A model generated the notes under the pieces. The model made no database searches. It saw only the letters and a program-made list of their open reading frames with translations, and was not told the origin of the DNA. A stretch of 64,000 bases of DNA from G963665005 sp963665005 (lineage in GTDB: Bacteria; Bacillota; Clostridia; Christensenellales; SZUA-584): the NCBI GenBank assembly GCA_963665005.2, contig CAXXTQ010000001.1:2914001-2978000 (forward strand). Direction: 5' to 3'. Position 1 is the stretch's first letter. The number at the start of each line of letters is the position of its first letter. Shown here piece after piece: positions 1 through 8,095 of this stretch. The position numbers and the translations under genes are program-made.

Positions 1-2
1 GG

Positions 3-167
3 CACAATCGCCGGAGAATAAATGTAGATAAGATACCTACAAAGCCAAAAGGCCGTCCTAGAAGAAAACCTATTAATTCATGGAAAGCGTTAGAAACAGA
101 AAACGCCAAACTGAAAATGGAGAATGAGTTGCTGCGGGATTTTCTCTCTGCTACAGAAAGGGAGTGA
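3..167 (+). CDS. IS3-family transposase OrfA, C-terminal fragment
   Basis: An open frame enters the window and stops with TGA at 165-167. The visible 54 residues are basic at first (HNRRR, KPKGRPRRKP) and end in a short amphipathic stretch with spaced leucines (LETENAKLKMENELLRDFL). In IS3 OrfA proteins this is the leucine zipper used for multimerisation, placed after an HTH that would be outside the window. OrfB begins inside the stop codon (GTGA) in the -1 frame, which fits either translational coupling or the programmed -1 frameshift that makes the OrfAB fusion. Confidence 0.8.
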   Translation, partial: HNRRRINVDKIPTKPKGRPRRKPINSWKALETENAKLKMENELLRDFLSATERE

Positions 168-1018
168 GGCCTGCGTTAAAGTTTGGTGTAATCTATCGTC
201 ATAAAACTAAATATTCTATCTGTGATATGTGTCGCTTCTTCAAGGTTTCTCGCAGCGGGTATTATGCATATGTTCGTAAAATGGATAAACCTGATAAAGA
301 CGAGCCGCTTGCTCAGATGATTGCCGAGTGCCAAAAACGCTGTGGCAAAACATATGGGTGTCGCAGAGTGCAAATATGGCTGGAACGAGAAAAGGATATA
401 TCTCATAACTACAAAACAATCTGGCGAATCATGCATAAATACGGACTTCTTGCCGAGATCCGGCAACGTAGATTTAAGCCTGCGGGCCAACGGTTTCACC
501 GTTATCCGAATTTGCTAAATCGAGAATTTTCTGCTCAGCGTCCGAATCAAAAGTGGGTGACAGATATCAGCTATATTCAAACAGGACAAGGAACGTTGTA
601 TCTTTCCATAATCCGTGATCTATTTGATAACAGCATTGTGGCATTTAAGACGCATGTCCGGCAAAGTGTCAAACTGACACTCGATACAGTAAGAGCTGCT
701 GTAGAAAATGAAGCAGTCACTGCGGAGTTACAGCTCCACAGTGACCAAGGGTTTCAATACACTTCCCATGAGTATTTCAACCTGACAAAATCGTACGGCA
801 TTATACCGTCTATGTCAAGACGTGCAAATCCGTATGATAACGCGATGGCTGAAAATTTCTTTAGCATACTGAAATCCGAATGTATCCGAAGAGTAAAGAT
901 TAGAACGTTTGATGAAGCCAGACAGCTGATTGATGAATACATCCACTTCTACAACTTTGAGCGTATTCAGCTAAAGACAAAACTGACACCGTATGAAAAA
1001 CGATGTCAGTTTGCTTAA
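164..1018 (+). CDS. IS3-family transposase OrfB (DDE integrase core)
   Basis: This 284-residue protein carries out the DDE strand-transfer chemistry of the element. The N-terminal part (about 1-110) contains the HTH_21-like region and the rve integrase core follows. The likely catalytic residues are D134 (WVTDISYI), D194 (LHSDQG) and E230 (NAMAENFF), with 35 residues between the last two, as is standard for IS3. The length is normal for OrfB and no stop or frameshift is visible. It starts with GTG overlapping the OrfA stop. The gene runs toward the cupin gene on the opposite strand, and the two are separated by a palindromic terminator. Confidence 0.92.
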   Translation: MRPALKFGVIYRHKTKYSICDMCRFFKVSRSGYYAYVRKMDKPDKDEPLAQMIAECQKRCGKTYGCRRVQIWLEREKDISHNYKTIWRIMHKYGLLAEIRQRRFKPAGQRFHRYPNLLNREFSAQRPNQKWVTDISYIQTGQGTLYLSIIRDLFDNSIVAFKTHVRQSVKLTLDTVRAAVENEAVTAELQLHSDQGFQYTSHEYFNLTKSYGIIPSMSRRANPYDNAMAENFFSILKSECIRRVKIRTFDEARQLIDEYIHFYNFERIQLKTKLTPYEKRCQFA

Positions 1019-1077
1019 ATCATAGTAATTCTACGATAGGGGTATTCTTTTCTGTCCTATAACTCTGGAACAGTACA

Positions 1078-1173
1078 ATAGCGGGTGGTTTATATCTCGC
1101 ACGCTTTGCGTGCTCGACAGGCTAAAGCCTTAACAAAAAAAAGAGCTTTAAAGCTCTTTTTTATTTTCGCGTT
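1078..1173. terminator. palindromic terminator between the IS and the cupin operon
   Basis: The core is at about 1138-1165: AGAGCTTTAAAGCTCT flanked by an A-run on one side and a T-run on the other, so it can stop transcription from either strand. For the minus strand it closes the ECF-coaX-hom-cupin operon. The stretch between the IS end and this site holds two further short dyads (GCACGC/GCGTGC near 1101 and AGGCT/AGCCT near 1122) with no T-run, and their role is unknown. Confidence 0.75.
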
Positions 1174-1521
1174 TTAATCTAAAATTATCACGGCTATCAT
1201 CTTTAACGTCTCATCGTTCTCGTTTGATACGGCGTGAAAATCTCCCCCGCCGCAAACGTTGCAGTCGCCCTTTCTAAATGGCCTCATTGTTCCATTGTCG
1301 TTAATTATGCCTTCGCCTTGTATAACGTAATAGATTTCCGTTTCACCAGTATGGTCATGCCTTCCTACGCTGCACCCTTTTTCAAGGCTCATTACAGAAA
1401 AAAGCCTTGTTTTTTTCGGCAGGTGTTCTTCGGGTACGATATGCAGAAAATCGGTTGTGCCAAAACCGTCGCGCAGGCGGACTCTCGGCTTTATCTGCAT
1501 CTCTTCGCTTTTTATAAACAT
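1174..1521 (-). CDS. cupin-domain protein
   Basis: A small single-domain cupin of 115 residues. The first cupin motif is visible as GRHDHTGETEIYYVIQGEG, with two His and a Glu as likely metal ligands. The second is FRKGDCNVCGGGDFHAVSN, with the final His ligand. Substrate and reaction cannot be read from the fold; such proteins include isomerases, dioxygenases and sugar-binding regulators. I start at the ATG at 1521, preceded by GAGGAG at good spacing, rather than the GTG nine bases upstream, which lies against the Shine-Dalgarno. It is the last gene of the operon, 18 bases after hom, so it is probably co-transcribed. Confidence 0.8.
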   Translation of the reverse strand: MFIKSEEMQIKPRVRLRDGFGTTDFLHIVPEEHLPKKTRLFSVMSLEKGCSVGRHDHTGETEIYYVIQGEGIINDNGTMRPFRKGDCNVCGGGDFHAVSNENDETLKMIAVIILD

Positions 1522-1539
1522 ATTAATCACTCCTCATTA

Positions 1540-2811
1540 TTATTTTTCAACTCTAATCATATTTTCTACGCTTAATACTTCGGGCAGGTTTCTTATATCT
1601 TCTATCGCGCGTTTTACCGATATCTCTTTGGCTTTATGCGTAATGAATATCAAAGGTACGCTGTCTTTACTCTGCCCCTTTTGCATTACAGCGCCTAGGC
1701 TGACATTATATTTTCCAAAAACACTCGATATTTTTGCGAGCACTCCCGGAGAATCTTCCGCTATAAATCGCAGAAAGAATTCGCTTTCCCAGTTATTTTC
1801 GAACGACAGCATTGGCGATACTTTCTTTTCATTGTAAAAAGTAGTATACCTGTGGTGCTCTCTTCCGCTGGCATAAATAACATCCGAAACAACGGCGCTA
1901 GCCGTCGGCATATCTCCCGCGCCCCGTCCGTAAAGCATAAGATCTCCCACTATATTTCCGTGTAAAAACACCGCGTTAAAAGCGCCTCTGACCGAGGCCA
2001 GCGGATGGTTCTGCGGTATCATTGTCGGATGCACACGGACTTCTATGGTATTCGCCTTTCTCTTTCCTATGGCAAGAAGTTTTACCGTGTATCCTAGCTC
2101 TTTTCCGTATTCGATATCTTCCTGAGTAATTTTTGTTATACCTTCGCAGTAAATATATTCAACAGGCACTCTTGCATGAAAAGCCATGGAAGAAAGTATA
2201 GAAAGCTTATACATAGCGTCGTGCCCCTCAACATCGCTCTCGGGGTTTGCCTCTGCCATGCCAAGCTTCTGCGCTTCTTGCAAAACGCTGTCAAAGCTCT
2301 GTTTTTCTTCTTCCATCTTAGAAAGAATATAATTTGTAGTGCCGTTGATTATCCCCATCAAAGATGTTATTTCGTTTGCCTGCAGGCTGTCCCAGATCGT
2401 ACGCAGTATAGGTATCCCGCCCCCGACGCTCGCTTCAAAATACAAACCTGCCCCGCTTTTTTTAGCGGCCGCGTTAAGCCCGGGCCAATGGTTCGCAAGC
2501 AGCGCCTTATTTGCTGTAACGACAGTTTTGCCGGCTTCCAGTGCTGCCAAAATAAACTCTCTCGCCGGAGTTATTCCGCCGATAAGCTCTATCACAACGT
2601 CTATGCTTTCATCGTCAACTATATCTTTGTAAAAATCTTTTACCTTGAGCTCTTCGGGTATATCAATAGTATACTCAAGAGCAAGAACTTTCTTAAGGTT
2701 TAGCGATAACGCTTCTTTATGTTCGACATTGCTTTTTTGCGACAATATCGTTTTGTAAACGCCTGCCCCGACAGTACCGAGGCCCACAAGCGCAATATTG
2801 ACCTGTTTCAT
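1540..2811 (-). CDS. hom: homoserine dehydrogenase
   Basis: It reduces aspartate semialdehyde to homoserine with NAD(P)H, at the branch toward threonine and methionine. It has 423 residues. The N-terminal Rossmann motif is VGLGTVGAGV. The catalytic region includes GKTVVTANKALLA and EASVGGGIPI, then GIINGTTNYILSKM. A C-terminal ACT domain (FIAEDSPGVLAKIS) suggests amino-acid feedback, as in Bacillus Hom. The start is the ATG at 2811 with GAGGTGAT upstream. A longer frame reaching back into coaX is not needed. It sits 10 bases after coaX and before the cupin gene. No thrB or thrC is beside it. Confidence 0.95.
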   Translation of the reverse strand: MKQVNIALVGLGTVGAGVYKTILSQKSNVEHKEALSLNLKKVLALEYTIDIPEELKVKDFYKDIVDDESIDVVIELIGGITPAREFILAALEAGKTVVTANKALLANHWPGLNAAAKKSGAGLYFEASVGGGIPILRTIWDSLQANEITSLMGIINGTTNYILSKMEEEKQSFDSVLQEAQKLGMAEANPESDVEGHDAMYKLSILSSMAFHARVPVEYIYCEGITKITQEDIEYGKELGYTVKLLAIGKRKANTIEVRVHPTMIPQNHPLASVRGAFNAVFLHGNIVGDLMLYGRGAGDMPTASAVVSDVIYASGREHHRYTTFYNEKKVSPMLSFENNWESEFFLRFIAEDSPGVLAKISSVFGKYNVSLGAVMQKGQSKDSVPLIFITHKAKEISVKRAIEDIRNLPEVLSVENMIRVEK

Positions 2812-2821
2812 ATCATCACCT

Positions 2822-3598
2822 CTAACCCTTAGTTTTTTTGTTTTTCTTATATAATATATCAAGCCCAATAAGCGTCAAAAGGCCGTTTATCTCATCTATT
2901 TCGTTCGTTTCCTGCGCGATTAATCTCGCAAGGCCGCCCGTGGCTATTACCTTTGGCGTTCCTTCGATTTCCTTTTTAAACTTGCGTATTATAAAATCGA
3001 CCTGGCCGACATATCCGTATATTATTCCCGACTGCATGCCAGTTATCGTGCTGTTCGCGATAGCTTTATCCGGCTTTAAAAGCTCTACACGCGGAAGTTT
3101 AGCCGCGCTTACCGTAAGCGCTTCGGCAGATATTTTAAGCCCCGGGCATATCGCCCCACCGAGGAAATCACCTTCTTTTGATATTGCGCCGAATGTCGTC
3201 GCTGTGCCAAAATCTACTATTATGCACGGGCCTCCGTAAAGATTATAAGCCGCGATAGCACCTACTATCCTGTCCGCGCCAAGCTCTTTTGGATTATCAT
3301 ATTTTATGTTAATGCCCGTTTTCATACCCGGGCCGACTATCATCGCCGTTTTGTTAAAGTATATCGAGCACATATGCTGGAGCGTATAGTTAATAGTCGG
3401 AATTACAGAAGATATTATAATTCCGTCTATATCTCCTGTTTTTCGGCCGCTGTGATCGAAAAACGATATTATGCGTATGCCGTATTCATCCGCCGTCCGC
3501 TCAAGGCTAGTCGTCATTCGCCAGGAATTTACGAGCTTCCCATCGCTGAAAAGCCCGCATTTTATATTGCTGTTTCCTACATCAAGTACAAATACCAT
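2822..3598 (-). CDS. coaX: type III pantothenate kinase
   Basis: It phosphorylates pantothenate, the first step of coenzyme A synthesis. The 258 residues match the family length. The ASKHA-fold phosphate motifs are visible: DVGNSNIKCG near the N-terminus and VDFGTATTFGAI in the second half, with GADRIVGA and GGAICPGL between and after. Type III enzymes are ATP-dependent, need a monovalent cation and are usually not inhibited by CoA. The ATG follows the ECF gene's stop codon directly (TAA-ATG), so the two are tightly coupled. That supports the idea that the ECF protein imports pantothenate. Confidence 0.95.
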   Translation of the reverse strand: MVFVLDVGNSNIKCGLFSDGKLVNSWRMTTSLERTADEYGIRIISFFDHSGRKTGDIDGIIISSVIPTINYTLQHMCSIYFNKTAMIVGPGMKTGINIKYDNPKELGADRIVGAIAAYNLYGGPCIIVDFGTATTFGAISKEGDFLGGAICPGLKISAEALTVSAAKLPRVELLKPDKAIANSTITGMQSGIIYGYVGQVDFIIRKFKKEIEGTPKVIATGGLARLIAQETNEIDEINGLLTLIGLDILYKKNKKTKG

Positions 3599-4234
3599 TT
3601 AACTCTCCGTCTTTTTTATGCCTTTGTTTTTATATTTGTTTAAAGCCCATACGATGGGAATACAAAGAACCACAGCAAGCACTGCTTCAGGCAACCCGTT
3701 AATTGCGCCAATACCTGCCAGTACGCCTATGAATGTTTCAGGTGTCGCCTCAAACGCTGACGATAACAATTCAATATCCGGCAAAAACACAAGATAAAGT
3801 GCGCCCAAAAACAATACTGTGTTTGTAATAGATCCAATAAAAGCTGCCGCTCCTGTAGCAACGCGACTCCTTATACGAGACTCGCCTTTAATTGCTTTGA
3901 AAACAAGCCATGTTGTAACAGGTATCAGTAATCTTGGTATAAAGATTACTATCAGAGTCTTGAAAACGCTGATATCCAGCAGAAATGTTCCTAAAGGCGA
4001 AGGTACCAGCGTTATACCCAGAGCTTGAAATAAACTAGTCACACCAAACGCCAAACTAATCCATAACCCTGTTCCCAAACCTTCCACGACTGTACCAATT
4101 ATCACCGGCAGGCATAGTATTGTCATACTGATTGGCGGAATCGGAATGTAGCCGATAGGCGTCAGCCCAAGCAGAAAGGTCAGCGCCGCAAGGAGCGCCG
4201 TGATCGTGAGTTTGCGTGTCTTGTTGTTTCTCAT
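3599..4234 (-). CDS. ECF transporter S component, probably for pantothenate
   Basis: A hydrophobic protein of 211 residues with about six membrane segments. The N-terminus is KLTITALLAALTFLL, the AxxxA-like helix by which S components contact EcfT. It would bind a vitamin outside the cell and hand it to the shared EcfA-A'-T energy module, which is not in this window. Substrate choice is inference: direct coupling to coaX points to pantothenate (PanT-like). The ATG has a strong GGAGG. It is the first gene of the operon and follows a structured leader of about 130 bases. Confidence 0.82.
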   Translation of the reverse strand: MRNNKTRKLTITALLAALTFLLGLTPIGYIPIPPISMTILCLPVIIGTVVEGLGTGLWISLAFGVTSLFQALGITLVPSPLGTFLLDISVFKTLIVIFIPRLLIPVTTWLVFKAIKGESRIRSRVATGAAAFIGSITNTVLFLGALYLVFLPDIELLSSAFEATPETFIGVLAGIGAINGLPEAVLAVVLCIPIVWALNKYKNKGIKKTES

Positions 4235-4299
4235 GTTTTACCTCCGTTCGAATTTCGTTTACGGTTTCCCGATTGCGAATATCCGACATTGTTTTATTT

Positions 4300-4364
4300 G
4301 GTTTTTTTATATGCTGCGTAGTGCTGCCTAAAAATCTAGGCATGTACTCGCAGACAAAAAACCC
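4300..4364 (-). promoter_or_regulatory. structured 5' leader RNA of the ECF-coaX operon (candidate riboregulator)
   Basis: Read on the minus strand, the RNA folds into one long interrupted hairpin starting at the predicted transcription start. The outer stem is GGTTTTTT/AAAAAACC (4356-4363 with 4300-4307). The middle stem is CTGCG/CGCAG (4349-4353 with 4314-4318). A symmetric six-by-six internal loop (AGTACA and GCACTA) follows, then an inner stem TGCCTA/TAGGCA (4337-4342 with 4325-4330) with a six-base loop. About 65 bases separate it from the start codon and no terminator is evident. I do not recognise it as a known riboswitch class. Confidence 0.5.
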
Positions 4365-4371
4365 GAATTCA

Positions 4372-4401
4372 ATTATATCAACAAGCGATTGCAAGCGTCA
4401 A
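4372..4401 (-). promoter_or_regulatory. sigma-A promoter of the ECF-coaX-hom-cupin operon
   Basis: On the minus strand, TTGACG (4401-4396), an 18-base spacer and a perfect TATAAT (4377-4372). It overlaps the 3' edge of the rarA region and gives a leader of about 130 bases before the ECF start codon. Confidence 0.75.
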
Positions 4402-4408
4402 TCAAAAA

Positions 4409-5716
4409 TTAGTCGTCTTTTCCCATATATTTTCTGGTCTCTTTTATTTTCTTCTCATACCCTTCGTCTGATGGTTTATAATATGCCCTGTCTTTCAGAT
4501 TATCGGGAAGATATTGCTGAGGTGTGTAGTGTTTTTCAAAATCGTGCGCGTATTTATACCCTTTCCCGTTTCCAAGAGATTTTGCGCCGTTATAATGCGT
4601 ATCCCGCAGATGAAGCGGAACGGGAATCTGATACGCGTTTTCCGCGTCAGAAAAAGCGCCGTCTACCGCCATAACAACAGAGTTGGATTTTGCTGATTCG
4701 CACACGAAAATTATCGCCTGCGCTATGGAAAGCCGCGCTTCGGGCATGCCGACAAACTCGAGAGCGTGTGCCGCCGCCGATGCCTGCGTCATTGCCGACG
4801 GGTTTGCCAGCCCTACGTCTTCGCTGGCGTGCGCTATTATGCGCCTAACGATAAGCCTCGGGTCAACTCCCGCGTATATCAGCCGCGCAAACCAGAAAAG
4901 CGCCGCATTTGAATCGGAGCCCCGAAGCGATTTGCAAAAAGCAGACAGCATATTGTAATACTCTTCGTCATCGCACCGCACAGCTCTTTTTTGTATAGAT
5001 TCTTCCGCCGTTTCGAGATCGATATATATGCTTCCGTCCTTCTTTGGCGGCGTTGTGAGCACGGCAAGCTCTATGGCATTAAGCGCGCTTCGTGCGTCTC
5101 CGTTCGCGACGCTCGCAATATGCTCCATAGCGTCTTTTTCAACATCTACCGCAAGCGCGCCAAAACCCCTGTCTTTGTCGCAAAGAGCGTTATTTACTAT
5201 ATTTATTACATCTTGACGGGTAAGCGCAAAAAACTGGAACAAACGGCATCTGCTGACAATGGCGCTCGTCATGCTTACCATAGGGTTTTCCGTGGTAGAG
5301 CCTATAAACCGTATCGTACCTTTTTCTATCGCCGGAAGTATGCTGTCCGACTGCGTTTTTGACCATCTATGGCACTCGTCTAACAAAAGATACGTAGCTT
5401 TTCCGTACATGCGAAGCCGCGAATCCGCCTCGTCTATTATCTTTCTTACGTCTTTAACGCCGCTTGTGACAGCGTTTAGCTTTTCAAAAGCCGCGCCGGT
5501 TGAATTTGCAATAACGTATGCCAGTGTAGTCTTTCCCGAGCCGGGAGGCCCGAAAAAAATAGATGACGTTAAACTGTCCGTTTCTATCGCACGCCGAAGA
5601 AGCTTACCTTTTCCGACTATATGCGCCTGCCCGTAAAATTCGTCTATGTTGCGCGCGCGCATTCTGTCCGCAAGCGGAGCTTTCTGCTTAGCGTTTTGTT
5701 CGAATAAATCTTCCAC
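4409..5716 (-). CDS. rarA: replication-associated recombination protein A (AAA+ ATPase)
   Basis: The RarA/MgsA/WRNIP1 family of AAA+ ATPases related to clamp loaders, acting at stalled replication forks. It has 435 residues. Walker A is GPPGSGKTT at about 56-64 and Walker B is LLLDECHRW near 111-118, with the characteristic GSTTENP sensor region after it. The C-terminal part (SAKSNSVV, then VPLHLRD and Y-rich HDFEKHYTPQQYLP) is the family's oligomerisation domain. It starts with GTG at 5716. No strong Shine-Dalgarno is visible. It is transcribed alone from its own promoter and ends just before the ECF operon promoter. Confidence 0.93.
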   Translation of the reverse strand: MEDLFEQNAKQKAPLADRMRARNIDEFYGQAHIVGKGKLLRRAIETDSLTSSIFFGPPGSGKTTLAYVIANSTGAAFEKLNAVTSGVKDVRKIIDEADSRLRMYGKATYLLLDECHRWSKTQSDSILPAIEKGTIRFIGSTTENPMVSMTSAIVSRCRLFQFFALTRQDVINIVNNALCDKDRGFGALAVDVEKDAMEHIASVANGDARSALNAIELAVLTTPPKKDGSIYIDLETAEESIQKRAVRCDDEEYYNMLSAFCKSLRGSDSNAALFWFARLIYAGVDPRLIVRRIIAHASEDVGLANPSAMTQASAAAHALEFVGMPEARLSIAQAIIFVCESAKSNSVVMAVDGAFSDAENAYQIPVPLHLRDTHYNGAKSLGNGKGYKYAHDFEKHYTPQQYLPDNLKDRAYYKPSDEGYEKKIKETRKYMGKDD

Positions 5717-5744
5717 CTTTAAACCGCCGCCTTATTTGCTTATC

Positions 5745-5772
5745 TTTATACCTTAAAATCACCGATAATCAA
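5745..5772 (-). promoter_or_regulatory. possible promoter of rarA
   Basis: On the minus strand, TTGATT (5772-5767), 16 bases, TATAAA (5750-5745), giving a leader of about 25 bases. A second reasonable match lies upstream: TTGTAT (5840-5835), 16 bases, TATACT (5818-5813). Confidence 0.45.
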
Positions 5773-5965
5773 GCATATCATACCACGATTTGCATGTCTA
5801 TGCCATGGCGCCAGTATAAACCTCGGGCATATTTATACAACAATGAATATATTATAAAATTTACCTGATATAAGCAATCTTAAAAAGAATTCATGCAAAT
5901 AATATGCCAAACAGGCACACAAAATGCGATTGCACGTGAAAACCCTCTGCCTTAGTATAAAAGCC

Positions 5966-6082
5966 TTGACACACACGGCGCAAATGTATAGAATATAGTT
6001 TGCGTATTTATCGTGCACTAGCCCCGTACGATATTTATTTGCAATGAAAATTACGTGCTAATTGCATTAGGAGGACAGCCTT
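5966..6082 (+). promoter_or_regulatory. promoter and leader of rplM-rpsI
   Basis: TTGACA (5966-5971), 17 bases, TAGAAT (5989-5994) is a near-consensus promoter. The leader of about 80 bases can form two hairpins: ATCGT/ACGAT near 6009-6031, and TGCAAT/ATTGCA ending just before the AGGAGG. Many Firmicutes carry an autoregulatory L13 leader here, and this may be one; I base that on position and pairing only. The rest of the 5717-6082 gap holds the rarA promoter and no convincing gene. Confidence 0.7.
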
Positions 6083-6529
6083 ATGAAATCATATATGGCA
6101 AAGCCCGGCTCCTTCCCTCGCAAATGGTATATTGTTGACGCCGACGGAATGGTATTCGGCAGATTGGCAAGCCAGGTTGCATCTATTCTAAGAGGGAAAA
6201 ACAAGCCGGAGTTTACGCCGCATGTAGATACGGGTGATTATGTCATTATAATCAACGCAGAAAAAGCCGTGTTTACAGGCAACAAGCTGCAGCAAAAAGT
6301 TTACAGAACGCATTCCGATTATGTCGGAAGCATGAAAGAAACTAAATACGAAGACCTCATGAGAAAAAAACCGGAGTTTGCAATGTACGAAGCAGTACGC
6401 CGCATGTTGCCCAAGAATAAACTCGGAAGACAAATGCTAAAGAAGCTTAGAGTATTTAAAGGAAGCGAACACAACCACGAAGCACAGCAGCCCGAACCTT
6501 TAGAGCTTAAAGGCAAGAGGAGGATATAA
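6083..6529 (+). CDS. rplM: 50S ribosomal protein L13
   Basis: Large-subunit protein that binds 23S rRNA early in assembly. The 148 residues match bacterial L13. Recognisable parts are KWYIVDADGMVFGRLAS near the N-terminus, the GKNKPEFTPHVDTGDYVIIINAEK block, and the C-terminal KLRVFKGSEHNHEAQQP. The ATG is preceded by AGGAGG. rpsI follows three bases after the stop codon, the usual L13-S9 pair. Confidence 0.98.
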   Translation: MKSYMAKPGSFPRKWYIVDADGMVFGRLASQVASILRGKNKPEFTPHVDTGDYVIIINAEKAVFTGNKLQQKVYRTHSDYVGSMKETKYEDLMRKKPEFAMYEAVRRMLPKNKLGRQMLKKLRVFKGSEHNHEAQQPEPLELKGKRRI

Positions 6530-6532
6530 ACA

Positions 6533-6925
6533 GTGGCAAAAGTACAGTTTTTAGCTACGGGAAGAAGAAAAAGCTCTATCGCAAGAGTTATCCTTTCTCC
6601 CGGTGATGGTAAGATAACCGTTAATAAAAGAACTTTAGACGAATTCTTTGGTTTTGAAACGCTGAGGATGGAAGCCAGGTCTCCGCTTGTCCTTACAGAA
6701 AATCTCGGTAAGTATGATATTTCTGTTAACGTAAAAGGCGGCGGATATACAGGGCAGGCCGGGGCAATACGCCACGGTATAGCCAGAGCGCTTATAAAAG
6801 CAGAGCCCGAGCTTCGACCAATACTTAAAAAAGCCGGATTCTTGACAAGAGATTCGAGAATGAAAGAAAGAAAGAAGTACGGCTTAAAATCGGCGAGAAG
6901 AGCGCCGCAGTTCTCAAAGAGATAA
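6533..6925 (+). CDS. rpsI: 30S ribosomal protein S9
   Basis: Small-subunit protein whose C-terminal tail reaches the P-site tRNA. It has 130 residues. Typical features are ATGRRKSSIARV at the N-terminus, GGGYTGQAGAIRHGIARAL in the middle, and the basic C-terminus ending in SKR. It starts with GTG, with AGGAGG seven bases upstream inside the end of rplM. A strong terminator follows. Confidence 0.98.
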   Translation: MAKVQFLATGRRKSSIARVILSPGDGKITVNKRTLDEFFGFETLRMEARSPLVLTENLGKYDISVNVKGGGYTGQAGAIRHGIARALIKAEPELRPILKKAGFLTRDSRMKERKKYGLKSARRAPQFSKR

Positions 6926-6938
6926 TACGAAGTTTAAG

Positions 6939-6968
6939 AAAACGCCTATATACGGGCGTTTTTTCTTT
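6939..6968 (+). terminator. terminator of rplM-rpsI
   Basis: AACGCC pairs with GGCGTT around a short loop, followed by a T-run. A near-identical hairpin recurs at 7966-7995, beyond the SDR gene. Confidence 0.85.
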
Positions 6969-7009
6969 TGTTCTTTTAAATGTTAAATTATCATAGAAAG
7001 GTTTTTTGA

Positions 7010-7786
7010 TTATCTGAATAATCTAACAATGGGCACAGCCAGCCAATGCAAAAGAGGCGCTACATATCTTTTTTTGCTTTTTCGTGACTGCACTGCTTTA
7101 ACGATTTGTTTTGCTATTCCCCGCGTATTTTTCAGCTCAGTTAATTCCAGCATTTTTTCCTCTTTTGTTATTCTATCTAAAAATTCATTGCTATAGTTTC
7201 TAAGATTCATCCATTCATATTTATTCTTCATATTTTTTTGGTTAAAGCCTGTACGATAACTTCCGGGATTGATCATCACGACATCAATGCCTAATGATTT
7301 CATTTCTTGTCTAAATGCAAATACAAGGCCCTCCAATGCATACTTTGTTATACTGTATGGGGCTAAAAACGGCATTGGTATTAATCCTGCCATCGAGCCA
7401 ATAAATAGCACTTTTCCTTTACCTCTGTCAAGCATGTTTTTCATTACCAATTGCGTTAATGCAAGTGTAGAGAATATATTTGTTTCAAAAACACTTTTAA
7501 TTAAATCTATATCTATGTCTAATAATGGGCCTGAATTACCTATTGCTGCATTGTTAATTAAAACATCGATTGGCAGATTAAAAATAAGCTTCCTGTCTTG
7601 TTCGTCTAATATATCCAGTTTAAAAACTTCTACATTTTTCTTCATCGGCAGAAAGGCAGCTTTCGTATCTGATATTGACTCATTCTTATGAACGGTCGCA
7701 TAAATATAATGCCCGTTTCTCGCAAGCCTTTTGGCTGCGTCTAATGCAATTCCGCCTTTGCAGCCTGTTATCAATATATTTGACAA
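7010..7786 (-). CDS. short-chain dehydrogenase/reductase (SDR)
   Basis: An NAD(P)-dependent oxidoreductase of the classical SDR type, about 258 residues. The cofactor motif is TGCKGGIA (TGxxxGxG form with a final Ala), followed by NNAAIG (NNAG motif), the catalytic Ser in FIGSMAG, and YSITK (YxxxK). The C-terminus is hydrophobic and basic (HWLAVPIVRLFR), possibly membrane-associated. I start at the TTG at 7786, with AAAGGAG seven bases upstream; the TTG two codons earlier is too close. Substrate unknown. The gene is more A+T-rich than its neighbours and lies alone between two copies of the same terminator hairpin, which suggests later arrival. Confidence 0.85.
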   Translation of the reverse strand: MSNILITGCKGGIALDAAKRLARNGHYIYATVHKNESISDTKAAFLPMKKNVEVFKLDILDEQDRKLIFNLPIDVLINNAAIGNSGPLLDIDIDLIKSVFETNIFSTLALTQLVMKNMLDRGKGKVLFIGSMAGLIPMPFLAPYSITKYALEGLVFAFRQEMKSLGIDVVMINPGSYRTGFNQKNMKNKYEWMNLRNYSNEFLDRITKEEKMLELTELKNTRGIAKQIVKAVQSRKSKKRYVAPLLHWLAVPIVRLFR

Positions 7787-7965
7787 AATCAAACTCCTTT
7801 AGTTTTTGCCCTAGTTTTTGTTTGTCTTTTATCGACACTTCTCCTTAATTTTAATAAGGCTTCTTTTGGTTTGCTGTTAATTCTGGCTAGAATCTTTTTC
7901 AAATATCTTTTCCGCTATGATAATATTTTTGCCATAATAATCAAAAATATTATATCTGACATCAA

Positions 7966-7995
7966 GAAAACGCCTTTTTACGGGCGTTTTTTATT
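7966..7995 (+). terminator. terminator hairpin, second copy of the rpsI type
   Basis: AAAACGCC pairs with GGCGTTTT, followed by a T-run. It differs from 6939-6968 only at a few loop and flank bases and shares the preceding AAGAAAA. No plus-strand gene is evident directly upstream, so it may be a duplicated remnant. Confidence 0.7.
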
Positions 7996-8095
7996 ATTCT
8001 TTTCACATTCAATTGCCGGTATAATAGCATCATATTTAGCTTTGGTTATAATAGTATACAGCGGGCTTCAAGAGCGTATAATATAAGCGGTATCC

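Larger units (their letters stand above)
1..1077 (+). mobile_element. IS3-family insertion sequence (right part, left end outside window)
   Basis: Two overlapping transposase frames in the IS3 arrangement (OrfA tail, then OrfB with the DDE core) are followed by a likely right terminal repeat. The sequence ending at about 1077 finishes in CAGTACA, so read inward it begins TGTACTGTTCCAGAG, a form usual for IS3-family ends (TG...CA). The left end and most of OrfA lie before the window, so the target-site duplication cannot be checked. The catalytic frame is intact, so the copy could be active. The exact right boundary is inferred from the end motif only. Confidence 0.8.

Noticed and set aside
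4056..4394. 112-codon minus-strand frame overlapping the ECF gene start
   Set aside because: It covers the leader hairpin and runs antiphase within the ECF gene; the composition looks like a shadow of it.
7871..8086. Open frame of 71 codons on the plus strand
   Set aside because: It runs through the terminator at 7966-7995 and has no ribosome binding site or conserved feature.
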